Positions 35,208-43,101 of a stretch of 51,658 nucleotides of DNA are shown in pieces. How positions within the stretch are numbered: position 1 is the first letter of the stretch; each line of letters starts with the position of its first letter. A program made the translations under genes and the position numbers. The notes below the pieces were generated by a model. It worked only from the letters and a program-made list of their open reading frames with translations. It was not told where the DNA came from and did not search any database. Source of the stretch: Bryobacteraceae bacterium (GTDB lineage Bacteria > Acidobacteriota > Terriglobia > Bryobacterales > Bryobacteraceae); NCBI GenBank assembly GCA_019748195.1, contig JAIEPW010000018.1, forward strand, positions 132,204 to 183,861, read 5' to 3'.

Positions 35208-37022
35208 TCAATCCACAATCGGAAACAGGGGCTTGGCGAAATGGTCCCGAATCCGGCGAGCTGCCGCGCGACCCGCCACCTCGATCAGCTCGCTTTCAGT
35301 GGCGCCCTTCACTCGCTCCAGGCTGCCGAAATGCTTCAGCAGCTTTTGCACCGAGCGCTCGCCGACGCCGGGCACCTCGCTCAACTCGCTCGTCATCCGC
35401 GAGGCGTTGCGGCGCGTGCGGTGGAACGTCACCGCGAAGCGATGGGCCTCGTCCCGCACCTGCTGCGCCAGGTGCAGCACCGGCGAGAACTTATCCAGAA
35501 TCACGGGCTCATCTTCCTGCCCGTACACGTAGATCCATTCCTCGCGCTTGGCGATGGACGCCAGCGGCTGGTTGGTCATCCCTAACGCTTCCAGCGCCTC
35601 CGCCGCCGCGTGTAGCTGTCCCAGCCCGCCGTCCACCAGCACCAGCCCCGGCATCGGCGAGCCTTCCTGCTTCAGGCGTCCATACCGCCGGGTGATCACT
35701 TCCCGCATCGACGCAAAGTCGTCGTTCCCCTCCACGGTGCGGATCACGAACTTGCGGTAGTCGGCCTTCTTCATCCGCCCGCCTTCCCAAACCACCATGC
35801 TCGCCACCTTGTCCGTGCCCTGAATGTGGGAGATGTCGAAACACTCGATCCGCTTCGGCGCGGTCTCCAGGTTCAGCGCATCGCGCAGCGCTTCCTGAAT
35901 GGCTTGGGAGGAGGGTTTCAACACGCGGAAGCGCTGTTCGAAGCTGTGCTTCGCGTTGGTCCCCGCCAGGTCCAGCATCGCCTTCTTTTGACCGCGTTGC
36001 GGCGTGTGGATCTCCACCCTGCGGCCGCGCCGCTCGCTCAGAAGTTCTTCCAGCGCCTCGCGATCTTCGAAGTCCGCCGGGGTATGAATCAGCGCCGGGA
36101 TGTACTTCTCGTCAAGGTACACCTGCTTCACCAGCGCGGAAAAGAACTCCCGCGGGTCCCATTCCTGCTGATCCTCGAAAAAAAACTCGCGCCGGTCCAC
36201 GATGTGTCCCCGCCGCAGGTGAAAGAGATTCACGGCCACGAAGGGAGGCTCGGCATGATAGGCGAAGATGTCGGTGTTGTTATCCTCGGCGGCGGCCATC
36301 TTCTGTTTCTGATCCAGTTCCTCTACCGTCGCGATCAGGTCCCGCAGGGAGGCGGCTTCCTCGAACCGCGTGTTGCTGGCAGCCTCTTCCATGCGAGCCC
36401 GCAGATCCCGGATCAGCTCCCGCGTGCGGCCTTCCAAGAACATCCGGACATTCTCCACCGCCTTGGCGTACTGCTCGTCCGTGGTCAGCCCGCTCACACA
36501 CGGCCCCCAGCAGCGATGGATATGGAACTCCAGGCACGGGTGCGTATGCTTCCGGTTGAAGTCGATCTTGCAGGATGGCACTTTGAAGTAGCGGTGAATC
36601 AGGTGCACCAGGCGGTGCGCCAGGTTGCCCGGAAAATACGGGCCGTAGTAGCTCGATCCGTCCTTGCGCAGCCGCCTGGTCACGTGCACGCGCGGGTACT
36701 TCTCGCCCGTCATCCGGATGTACGGATAGGTCTTGTCGTCGCGCAGCAGAATGTTGAAGCGCGGCTTCCACTGCTTGATCAGGTTGTTCTCGAGCGCCAG
36801 CGCCTCCTTCTCATTGTCGACCTGAATGAAGTCGATGTCGCTCGCCTCGCGGATCAGCGATCCCGTCTTGGCGTCCGCCAGCCGGTCGTCATTGAAGTAG
36901 CTCCGCACCCGGCTTCGCAGGTTCTTCGCCTTCCCGACATACAACACCGCGCCTTCCGCGTCCTTGTACAGGTACACGCCCGGCAACAGCGGCAAAGCGG
37001 CGGCTTTTTCCCGAAGATCCAT
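35208..37022 (-). CDS. uvrC: Excinuclease ABC subunit C
   Basis: A 604-aa protein making the two incisions in nucleotide-excision repair. The N-terminal GIY-YIG nuclease (LPGVYLYKDAEGAVLYVGKAKNLRSRV, residues ~12-38) makes the 3' incision. A UVR/UvrB-binding helix pair (~210-245, RFEEAASLRDLIATVEEL) and the RNase-H-like 5' nuclease follow (ECFDISHIQGTDKVASMVVWEGG, VLVDGGLGQLHAA). The C-terminal helix-hairpin-helix is EVPGVGERSVQKLLKHFGSLERV. Complete and normal in length. Confidence 0.98.
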   Translation of the reverse strand: MDLREKAAALPLLPGVYLYKDAEGAVLYVGKAKNLRSRVRSYFNDDRLADAKTGSLIREASDIDFIQVDNEKEALALENNLIKQWKPRFNILLRDDKTYPYIRMTGEKYPRVHVTRRLRKDGSSYYGPYFPGNLAHRLVHLIHRYFKVPSCKIDFNRKHTHPCLEFHIHRCWGPCVSGLTTDEQYAKAVENVRMFLEGRTRELIRDLRARMEEAASNTRFEEAASLRDLIATVEELDQKQKMAAAEDNNTDIFAYHAEPPFVAVNLFHLRRGHIVDRREFFFEDQQEWDPREFFSALVKQVYLDEKYIPALIHTPADFEDREALEELLSERRGRRVEIHTPQRGQKKAMLDLAGTNAKHSFEQRFRVLKPSSQAIQEALRDALNLETAPKRIECFDISHIQGTDKVASMVVWEGGRMKKADYRKFVIRTVEGNDDFASMREVITRRYGRLKQEGSPMPGLVLVDGGLGQLHAAAEALEALGMTNQPLASIAKREEWIYVYGQEDEPVILDKFSPVLHLAQQVRDEAHRFAVTFHRTRRNASRMTSELSEVPGVGERSVQKLLKHFGSLERVKGATESELIEVAGRAAARRIRDHFAKPLFPIVD

Positions 37023-37094
37023 ACGGACAAGGCGGCAGGCTTGGGTTTCGATTTATTGTGACACGCACCCGGTGGCGAGCGTCATAATGAAAGC

Positions 37095-37499
37095 GTGACG
37101 CGGTTTCTTCTTCTTTGGATGCTGGCTTCCGCGGTTGCGTTGCCGCAGGAGAAGCCTCCCGCCAAGCCAGTGCCTCAACAGGTCGAACCTCCCGAAGAGG
37201 ACGAGGCCTTGAAGGAAAAGATCTACGAATTCAACCCTCTCCAGGCTCAAAAGGAGTTCTCGGCGGGCAACTTCTACATGAAGAAAGGCAGCTACAAGGC
37301 GGCTGCCCTGCGCTACGCGGAGGCAACTCGTTGGAATCCCACTTGGCCGGAGGCGTTCCTGAAGCTCGCTGAAGCCGAAGAACGGCGCAAGGAGTTCGCG
37401 GCCGCCCGCGAAGCGTACCGCAAATACCTTGAAGTGGCGCCCGAGGCCCGCAACGCTTCTGAAATCCGCAAGAAGATGGCCAGCCTCCCCTCCAAGTAA
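37095..37499 (+). CDS. Exported TPR-repeat protein (134 aa)
   Basis: It starts with GTG; an ATG at 37087 is in another frame and ends at once. A short signal peptide (TRFLLLWMLASAVALPQ) and a proline/glutamate-rich linker precede about two tetratricopeptide repeats: PLQAQKEFSAGNFYMKKGSYKAAALRYAEATRWNPTWPEAFLKLAEAEERRKEFAAAREAYRKYLEVAP. It is probably a periplasmic adaptor, perhaps a lone BamD/YfgC-like repeat fragment. Function is not known. It is divergent from uvrC. A CATAAT hexamer at 37083-37088 would place the transcript start near the GTG itself. Confidence 0.8.
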   Translation: MTRFLLLWMLASAVALPQEKPPAKPVPQQVEPPEEDEALKEKIYEFNPLQAQKEFSAGNFYMKKGSYKAAALRYAEATRWNPTWPEAFLKLAEAEERRKEFAAAREAYRKYLEVAPEARNASEIRKKMASLPSK

Positions 37500-37661
37500 A
37501 CTTTCCTGGCGGCCGATCCGATCGTCAGGTCTGCCGTAAGTGCCTTTCGTATGAATCCGTTGGGATGTTTCGTCGCCCGGGCCAAACGCGGCTGCCTCCA
37601 TTTCCACGGCGGATCGAAAAGCGGTCCGGACGGCTCTGGAGCCCTGGCGCCGATCGAGAAC

Positions 37662-38234
37662 TCACGTGCTTTCCGCAAGCTGCTTCAGGCAGCGCCCGGC
37701 CATCGCCTTGCGAATGGCCTTCACCACGCGCGCGACGCCCCGGTCGAAATCGGGGAACAGATCCACGTACTGCAGCCGGGAACGGATCGGCCGTGGGATC
37801 TCGCAGTTCTCCAGGCGGACCGGGATGATGAACGTCTCCTCCAGCGGCATGCGCGACGCGCAGTCCAGCGCCCACCGCAGCTCCGCCTGAAACTGCCCTC
37901 GCTTCACCACGGATCTCGCCGAGAAGCACCCCAGAAAGAAATCCGACAGGTCCAGCGCTCGCTCGATCGCGCGCGGCCAATTCTGGCCCGGCAGCAGTTG
38001 CTCTTTGTCGAGCCAGGGAGCGAACCCGCCGCGGCGCAGCGCGTCGCAGAGGCGGCGCACGGGTTCCAAGTCCTCTTCCACGTAACCGAGGAACACCCGA
38101 GGCTCAGCCGGCGCGCGAAACAGGATGCGATCCCCGTCTCCCAGGCGCATGCTGCCCACGCCCTCGATCTCCACCGGCTGCCCCGATTCCAGGTAGCGTC
38201 TCAGCAGCCTGCCCGCTCGCAACTCCCCTTTCAT
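37662..38234 (-). CDS. TIR-domain protein with HU-like N-terminal segment
   Basis: A 190-aa protein. Residues ~45-165 are a TIR (TIR_2-like) domain: PRVFLGYVEEDLEPVRRL, GFAPWLDKEQLLPGQNW, the helix with the probable catalytic glutamate (KRGQFQAELRWALD, E118) and FIIPVRLENCEIP. Bacterial TIR domains of this type often cleave NAD+, commonly in anti-phage defence. Residues ~10-42 (LLRRYLESGQPVEIEGVGSMRLGDG) resemble the beta-hairpin half of HU/IHF proteins. The ATG overlaps the stop of the small HU-like gene (ATGA). The reading frame is also open across that whole gene. No ThsA/Sir2, Argonaute or CBASS gene is near. Confidence 0.87.
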   Translation of the reverse strand: MKGELRAGRLLRRYLESGQPVEIEGVGSMRLGDGDRILFRAPAEPRVFLGYVEEDLEPVRRLCDALRRGGFAPWLDKEQLLPGQNWPRAIERALDLSDFFLGCFSARSVVKRGQFQAELRWALDCASRMPLEETFIIPVRLENCEIPRPIRSRLQYVDLFPDFDRGVARVVKAIRKAMAGRCLKQLAEST

Positions 38235-38407
38235 TTCCGCACCGCCGGAGGAGGTGAGACCTTTCCCAAACCCGGAATGCGGACCGGCTTTCCCGCCCGA
38301 ATCTGCGCCGCGATTCGGTGCATGAGGCGGTCCACCTGATCGGCTGCTTCTCCCTGCGAAATGCCGGCCTGAGCGGCTAGATTGTGGGCGATCTCCTGCT
38401 TTTTCAT
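38231..38407 (-). CDS. 58-aa HU/IHF-like DNA-binding protein
   Basis: This short gene was found by reading the minus strand upstream of the TIR gene. The product starts MKKQEIAHNLAAQAGISQGE and continues to PVRIPGLGKVSPPPAVRK. It aligns by eye with the helical half and first strands of HU (compare MNKSQLIDKIAAGADISK and VALVGFGTF of E. coli HU) but stops before the DNA-binding arm. It is therefore a half-HU. Its TGA overlaps the ATG of the TIR gene. The heptamer TTTGGGA, positioned T-TTG-GGA in its frame (38264-38270), fits the X-XXY-YYZ pattern of -1 frameshift sites. The TIR frame is the -1 frame at that point, so a fused HU-TIR protein could be made. Confidence 0.75.
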   Translation of the reverse strand: MKKQEIAHNLAAQAGISQGEAADQVDRLMHRIAAQIRAGKPVRIPGLGKVSPPPAVRK

Positions 38408-38487
38408 CCCGACCGGAATCTAGCACGCGTCCCGCCCGGCCGGCATCCAGCATTTTGCGGAAACGTTTGATAGGGAAGGGAATCGGG

Positions 38488-38501
38488 CGCCGCTCGCGGC
38501 G
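38488..38501 (-). terminator. Weak hairpin after era
   Basis: CGCCGC and GCGGCG with a 2-bp loop, just after the era stop, followed on the minus strand by CCCGATTCCCTTCCC. It is possibly a weak terminator separating era from the HU-like/TIR pair. Confidence 0.3.
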
Positions 38502-38505
38502 TGAC

Positions 38506-39414
38506 TCACCCTCCCGACAGGCTCCGCCAATCGGACTCGGCCAAGAATTGCGGATCCTCCCGCCAGTTTTCCTTCACTTTCACGAACAGTTTCAAGAATA
38601 CTTTCTGGCCCAGCATGCTCTCGATCTCCTGCCGCGCTTCCGTCCCGATTTCCTTCAACATCGCGCCCTTGGCCCCGATCAGAATCGCCTTTTGCCCCTG
38701 CCGCTCCACGTAGATCGTGGCCGCGATGCGGGTGATCTTCGGCTCCTCCTCCCAGCCCTCGATCAGAACCGCCACCGAATGCGGCACTTCCTGCCGCGTT
38801 TTGCGCAGCGCCTGCTCGCGAATCAGCTCCGCCGCGAGAAAACGCTCCGGCTGGTCCGTTACATGGTCCGGCGGAAAGTATCGCGGACCCTCCGGCAGAT
38901 GCTTTACGATCTCCGCCAGCAGCACGTCCAGCCCGTCGGCGCGAGAGGCCGAAATGGGCACAAAAGCGGCGAATTCGTGGCACTTCCGCAGCCGCTCGAT
39001 TCTCGGCAGCATCAGCACCTTGTCGCTGAGCAGATCGGCTTTGTTCAATACCGCGATGGCCGGCGTTTCCACCCGCTTCAACAGCGCGATGGCATGCTCA
39101 TCGGACTCGCCGAAACCGTGTGACGCGTCATGCACGAACAGGAGCACGTCGCGATCCTCCAGCGCCGTCCGGACATCCTCCATCATGCGCTTGTTCATCA
39201 GCGAATCCGTCTTGTGAATGCCTGGCGTGTCGACGAACACGATTTGCGCGTTGTCCAGCGTCACCACGCCCTGGATCGCGGTACGCGTGGTCTGAGGCTT
39301 GTTCGACACGATGGCGACCTTCTGGCCCACGAACGCATTCAACAGCGTCGACTTACCCGCGTTCGGCCGCCCCAGAATCGAAACCAAACCGGAGCGGTGC
39401 TTGTTTTCAGGCAT
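38506..39414 (-). CDS. era: GTPase Era
   Basis: A 302-aa protein needed for 16S rRNA maturation and 30S assembly. The G1 loop GRPNAGKS (15-22), G3 DTPG (62-65) and G4 NKAD (124-127) are intact. The C-terminal KH domain contains the GAKGAMLKEIGTEARQEIESMLGQKVFLKLFVKVKENWR signature that binds the 3' end of 16S rRNA. The start MPENKHRSG at 39414 is chosen over a longer frame to 39507. It overlaps corC by 8 bp. Confidence 0.98.
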   Translation of the reverse strand: MPENKHRSGLVSILGRPNAGKSTLLNAFVGQKVAIVSNKPQTTRTAIQGVVTLDNAQIVFVDTPGIHKTDSLMNKRMMEDVRTALEDRDVLLFVHDASHGFGESDEHAIALLKRVETPAIAVLNKADLLSDKVLMLPRIERLRKCHEFAAFVPISASRADGLDVLLAEIVKHLPEGPRYFPPDHVTDQPERFLAAELIREQALRKTRQEVPHSVAVLIEGWEEEPKITRIAATIYVERQGQKAILIGAKGAMLKEIGTEARQEIESMLGQKVFLKLFVKVKENWREDPQFLAESDWRSLSGG

Positions 39415-40660
39415 GAGCCTCAACCTTCGAGATCTGCACCAGGTCCACGCGCAGGTCGCTCCCCGCCAGGACCTTGAAGCGCAACCCGTCGCGTTCGGTG
39501 GATTCACCCGCCGCCGGGACGTGTCCCATCCATTCGGCCACCAGGCCGCCGATGGTCGTGGATTCGGTGCCCTCGGGAGGGCGGAAATCCAGCAATTCCG
39601 TCAAGCGGTCGACGTCGAAGCTGCCGGCCACCACGAAGCTGCCGTCAGGCTCGGCGTGCACGTCGCGATCGGGTTCATGCTCGTCGTGGATCTCGCCCAC
39701 GATCACCTCCACCATGTCTTCCATGGTCACCAGGCCCGCCGTATTGCCGTACTCGTCGATCACCACCGCCATGTGCGCGCCGGATTGCTGCATCTCCCGC
39801 ATCAGGTCGTGTACCGCCTTCGTTTCGGGCACCAGCCGGATGGGACGCTTCACGTCGAGGAGCTTCTTGGTGGCCCGGTCCTGCTCGTCCAGCTCGAACA
39901 TGTCCCGCACGTGAACAAACCCGGTGATGTTGTCGATCGAACCCTGATAAACCGGGATTCGCGAGTACTGCTCGTGAATCAGGAGCTGGCGCAGATCCTC
40001 GAGCGAGCTTTCCTGATCGATGGCGACGATGCGCGGGCGCGGCGTCATCACCTCCCGCACCGTCTTGTCTCCGAACTCGACAACGGATTGAATCAGGCGC
40101 TTGTCGGTTTCCTCCAGGATGCCTTCTTCCTCGCCCGCCGAGATCAGCGCTTCGATGTGTTCGCTGGGCGAGGCCGGCTCGTCCACTGCCTCCGCCGGCT
40201 TGGCCAGGTCGAACAGCGAATGCAGGAAGTTCAGCAGCCCCGTAACCGGCTTCACCAGTACGATCAGAAGCCTGAGAAGGGGGACCATCGGCGTCAGCCA
40301 GCGCCCGGATCCGCGGCGGTAAACGATCTGCGGAAACAGGTAGCCGAGCATCACCAGCGTGAACATCCCGGTCAGCGCCGCCGCCAGCGCTGCTTCCCCC
40401 ACATTGCCGCTGCGCATCGCGATGGCGAAACTCGCCACCGTCAGCAGGATCATCGCGGTGTGCTTCAGGAAGGAAAAGACCAGGGCCCCCTGCTCGGCGG
40501 AGCGGCCCAGCCGGTCCTGAACGTGCTCCTTGAAATACGTCAGCGAAGCGGTTTCCCGCGCCAGCAGCCGCATGGATTCCAGGTACAACGTCTGCACGCA
40601 CGCGGCGAGGGTCATCAGCACGGCCAGCGCCGCGGCCGCGACGATCAGGGAAATCAGCAT
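39407..40660 (-). CDS. CorC/HlyC-type CBS-domain membrane protein
   Basis: A 417-aa protein. It has an N-terminal CNNM/DUF21 membrane domain (about three to four helices within residues 1-150), a CBS pair (~200-325; VREVMTPRPRIVAIDQESSL, MAVVIDEYGNTAGLVTMEDMVEVIVGEI) and a C-terminal CorC_HlyC transporter-associated domain (~340-410; GSFVVAGSFDVDRLTELLDF, GGLVAEWMGHVP). Family knowledge: these proteins take part in magnesium/cobalt export or its control. It overlaps ybeY by 7 bp and era by 8 bp, so it belongs to the phoH-ybeY-corC-era operon common to many bacteria. Confidence 0.95.
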   Translation of the reverse strand: MLISLIVAAAALAVLMTLAACVQTLYLESMRLLARETASLTYFKEHVQDRLGRSAEQGALVFSFLKHTAMILLTVASFAIAMRSGNVGEAALAAALTGMFTLVMLGYLFPQIVYRRGSGRWLTPMVPLLRLLIVLVKPVTGLLNFLHSLFDLAKPAEAVDEPASPSEHIEALISAGEEEGILEETDKRLIQSVVEFGDKTVREVMTPRPRIVAIDQESSLEDLRQLLIHEQYSRIPVYQGSIDNITGFVHVRDMFELDEQDRATKKLLDVKRPIRLVPETKAVHDLMREMQQSGAHMAVVIDEYGNTAGLVTMEDMVEVIVGEIHDEHEPDRDVHAEPDGSFVVAGSFDVDRLTELLDFRPPEGTESTTIGGLVAEWMGHVPAAGESTERDGLRFKVLAGSDLRVDLVQISKVEAHA

Positions 40661-41091
40661 GAGGCCCTCTCGATCAGCCCCGCCGGCAAACCGAACTCGC
40701 GCCGCCAGCGGCGCTCGGCCCGCGACATCTCCCCGCGATCCCGTTCGTGATCCATTCCCGTCAGGTGCAGCACGCCGTGCAGCATAAGGATACGCAACTC
40801 CGCGTCCACGCTGTGGCCGTACTCCCGCGCCTGCTCGCGAGCGCGATCCACTGAGATCGCGATCTCCCCCAGTTCGCTCCCGTCCCCAGGAAACGAAAGC
40901 ACGTCCGTGGCATAGTCCTTGCCCCGGAACTGCCGGTTCAGCCGTCGCAGCTCTTCATCGCCGTCCAGCACGCAGGTGAACGGCCGGCCCTTGGCGACGC
41001 GGCTTTCCAGCAATCGCGCGAAGGTTCGCAGCGGACGCCGTTTCAATGTGCGGGGGGCCGACCTTACGATCAGACTACTGCCGGGTTCCAT
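40654..41091 (-). CDS. ybeY: Endoribonuclease YbeY
   Basis: A 145-aa zinc-dependent RNase with the family motif HGVLHLTGMDH, whose histidines H105, H109 and H115 bind the metal. The preceding blocks NRQFRGKDYATDVLSFP and GEIAIS are also typical. It acts in 16S rRNA 3'-end maturation and quality control, matching Era in the same operon. It begins 6 bp after the phoH stop. Confidence 0.97.
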   Translation of the reverse strand: MEPGSSLIVRSAPRTLKRRPLRTFARLLESRVAKGRPFTCVLDGDEELRRLNRQFRGKDYATDVLSFPGDGSELGEIAISVDRAREQAREYGHSVDAELRILMLHGVLHLTGMDHERDRGEMSRAERRWRREFGLPAGLIERASC

Positions 41092-41097
41092 AACGGG

Positions 41098-42192
41098 CTA
41101 GGCTGCCGGAGCGCTCTCCGGTCCGGGATTCGCGCCGGCGGCGGCCGGCGGCGCTTCCGGGGTTGGCTCGTTCAGTCTCAGCGACATCTGCCGGTTGGCG
41201 CCGATCAGATCGTTGTAGCGCTCGTACGCCCGCACGATCTTCTGAACCAGGTTGTGACGGACAACATCCTTGTCGTCGAATGCGACAAACGCGATCCCCT
41301 CGATGTTCTTCAGAACCTCGGTGACTTCCAGTAAGCCGCTCCGCTGGGCGCTCGGAATGTCGATCTGCGTCAGGTCGCCCGTCACCACCATCTTGGAATT
41401 GAATCCGGTGCGCGTCAGCACCATCTTCATCTGTTCCGCGCTGGTGTTCTGCGCCTCATCCAGGATGATGAAACTGTCGTTCAGCGTGCGCCCGCGCATG
41501 AAGGCCAGCGGGGCCACCTCGATCACGTTCTTCTCCAGCAGCTTCTCCACGCGCTCCACGTCGATCATGTCGTACAGCGCGTCGTACAGCGGGCGAAGAT
41601 ACGGATCCACCTTCTCCTGCAGCGTGCCGGGCAGGAACCCGAGCCGCTCTCCGGCTTCCACCGCCGGACGCGTCAGAATGATGCGGCTCACCCGCTTGTT
41701 CAGCAGCGCCGCCACCGCCATCGCCACCGCAAGGTAGGTCTTTCCGGTGCCCGCCGGGCCGATGCCGAAAACCAGGTCGTTCTTTTCAATCGCGTCGATA
41801 TAACGGCGCTGATTCACCGTCTTCGGCGCCAGCACCTTCTTGCCGAACGTCCGCTGACGCCCGCTTTCCACCAGGCCCCGCAGCGTGATCGTCGCGTCCC
41901 CCGTGACCACCCGCAGGTAGCTGTTCAGGTCGCCGTTGCGGAACTGGTGACCCTCGCCCACCAGGGCGACGTAGTCTTCCAGGATACTGGCCGCCCGAAT
42001 CACGTTCGGTTCCTCGCCTTCGATTTCCAGCGAATCGTTCAGAAGACGCGTTTTCACCGCCAGCCCGGATTCGAGAAGGCGCATGTTTTCATCGCGAGTT
42101 CCGAAAAGGGATTCGATGCCTCGGCTGATATGTACGCTTAGTTTCATCCAGAACGGGGTTGTTTGCAGGTCCGAAGAGGAGTCCGGAAGCAT
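41098..42192 (-). CDS. phoH: PhoH-like ATPase
   Basis: A 364-aa protein with the Walker A motif GPAGTGKT (145-152) and the Walker B strand FIILDEAQN, and the conserved [32 protein letters not shown] block. An N-terminal KH-like region precedes it. PhoH-like ATPases are linked to RNA metabolism in the operon with ybeY and era. The start is the ATG at 42192; a second ATG at 42147 ([10 protein letters not shown]) is also possible. The C-terminus is a low-complexity Ala/Pro tail. Confidence 0.96.
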   Translation of the reverse strand: MLPDSSSDLQTTPFWMKLSVHISRGIESLFGTRDENMRLLESGLAVKTRLLNDSLEIEGEEPNVIRAASILEDYVALVGEGHQFRNGDLNSYLRVVTGDATITLRGLVESGRQRTFGKKVLAPKTVNQRRYIDAIEKNDLVFGIGPAGTGKTYLAVAMAVAALLNKRVSRIILTRPAVEAGERLGFLPGTLQEKVDPYLRPLYDALYDMIDVERVEKLLEKNVIEVAPLAFMRGRTLNDSFIILDEAQNTSAEQMKMVLTRTGFNSKMVVTGDLTQIDIPSAQRSGLLEVTEVLKNIEGIAFVAFDDKDVVRHNLVQKIVRAYERYNDLIGANRQMSLRLNEPTPEAPPAAAGANPGPESAPAA

Positions 42193-42259
42193 CGCGCGTT
42201 CCGGCCAGGCTGGTCACTCTGATTCCGCGTTCGCGGAAGCGGTTTGAACATCTGCCCTC

Positions 42260-42287
42260 ATCATAGCAGAATGGCCGTGCCGCACAA
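42260..42287 (-). promoter_or_regulatory. Promoter of the phoH-ybeY-corC-era operon
   Basis: Read on the minus strand: TTGTGC, 16 bp, TATGAT, with TGC directly before the -10 (extended -10). It ends about 70 bp before the phoH ATG. Confidence 0.55.
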
Positions 42288-42347
42288 GAGAAATCTGCGC
42301 TACCGCGAAGCGGGTAGGTCTCCGTAACGTAATGGAAACAAAAGCGA

Positions 42348-42968
42348 TCAGGCCAGTAGAGTGGCCGCACCCGTGCGCGCGCCGTAGTGCTTCTCCATCC
42401 GCGTCCGTAACTCCAGACGGGCCCGCAACAGCCGGCTTTTGGCCGCCGCCACCGAGATCCCAAGCTTCTTGGCGACTACCGGCATCTCGAGCTGCTGGAC
42501 GTCGCGCAGCAAAAACACATTGCGAAGCAGCGGCGGAATCCGGTTGATCTCTTTTTGCAGCACTTCCGCCACTTCCGAGCGTCCCACGGCCACTTCGGGC
42601 GTTGCGGTGGTATCAGGCAGTTCCAGCGTCTGCACCTCCTCGCCCACCTGAACGTCGTCGAGGTACAGGAAGCGGGCGCGGCGCGCCTGGCGAAGCTTCA
42701 TCAGGCACTGGTTCACCACGATCCGGGTCAGCCACGTGGAGAACTTGGCGTCGCGATTGAACTGCCCGATATGCTCGAACGCCTTCCAACATGCGTTTTG
42801 AACCTCGTCCTCCGCATCCTGCTTGTCGCGCAGGATGGACACGGCCAGTTTCAGGCAGGAATTCTGATGGCGCTGGATCAGTTCCGCGAAGGCGCCATGG
42901 TCGCCGGATTGGGCTTTCAGGACCAGCTCGTCGTCTGGGAATGCTGCGAATGCGGGGTTCTTGCTCAT
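42348..42968 (-). CDS. ECF-type RNA polymerase sigma factor
   Basis: A 206-aa sigma-70 family protein of the RpoE/ECF group. Region 2 (about 25-95; FAELIQRHQNSCLKLAVSILRDKQDAEDEVQNACWKAFEHIGQF, FSTWLTRIVVNQCLMKLRQ) and region 4 (about 135-190; IPPLLRNVFLLRDVQQLEMPVVAKKLGISVAAAKSRLLRARLELR) are both complete. Sigma region 3 is absent, as expected. No anti-sigma gene is adjacent: the neighbours are the divergent XRE-cupin gene and phoH, so its control must lie elsewhere. Confidence 0.95.
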   Translation of the reverse strand: MSKNPAFAAFPDDELVLKAQSGDHGAFAELIQRHQNSCLKLAVSILRDKQDAEDEVQNACWKAFEHIGQFNRDAKFSTWLTRIVVNQCLMKLRQARRARFLYLDDVQVGEEVQTLELPDTTATPEVAVGRSEVAEVLQKEINRIPPLLRNVFLLRDVQQLEMPVVAKKLGISVAAAKSRLLRARLELRTRMEKHYGARTGAATLLA

Positions 42969-43057
42969 GTTGTTTTCGGCGATGTTCGATCCGCCTGTCT
43001 CAAACTAACAGGAGTCAGGGCTCACTTAAAGGCTTAGAAGAAAACGAGTTAAGTGTG

Positions 43058-43074
43058 CTTTCAATTGTTGAAAG
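43058..43074. promoter_or_regulatory. Palindrome 1 upstream of the XRE-cupin gene
   Basis: CTTTCAA-TTG-TTGAAAG, a perfect 7-3-7 palindrome, centre 43066. It is probably one of two operators for the XRE regulator. Confidence 0.55.
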
Positions 43075-43077
43075 AAA

Positions 43078-43094
43078 TTTCAGTCATACTGAAA
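43078..43094. promoter_or_regulatory. Palindrome 2 upstream of the XRE-cupin gene
   Basis: TTTCAGT-CAT-ACTGAAA, a perfect 7-3-7 palindrome, centre 43086, exactly 20 bp (about two helix turns) from palindrome 1. It ends 7 bp before the ATG at 43102, so a bound protein would block translation start or RNA polymerase. Confidence 0.6.
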
Positions 43095-43101
43095 CGAGAT
43101 T

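Noticed and set aside
35208-37022. uvrC examined for unusual structure
   Set aside because: All domains present, normal length; nothing unusual.
37662-38234. TIR gene as part of a Thoeris or SPARTA defence system
   Set aside because: No ThsA/Sir2-type effector, Argonaute or nucleotidyltransferase gene is in the neighbourhood. Only the HU-like gene is coupled to it.
39299-40750. 483-codon open frame opposite corC
   Set aside because: Antisense to a conserved gene; translation has no domain.
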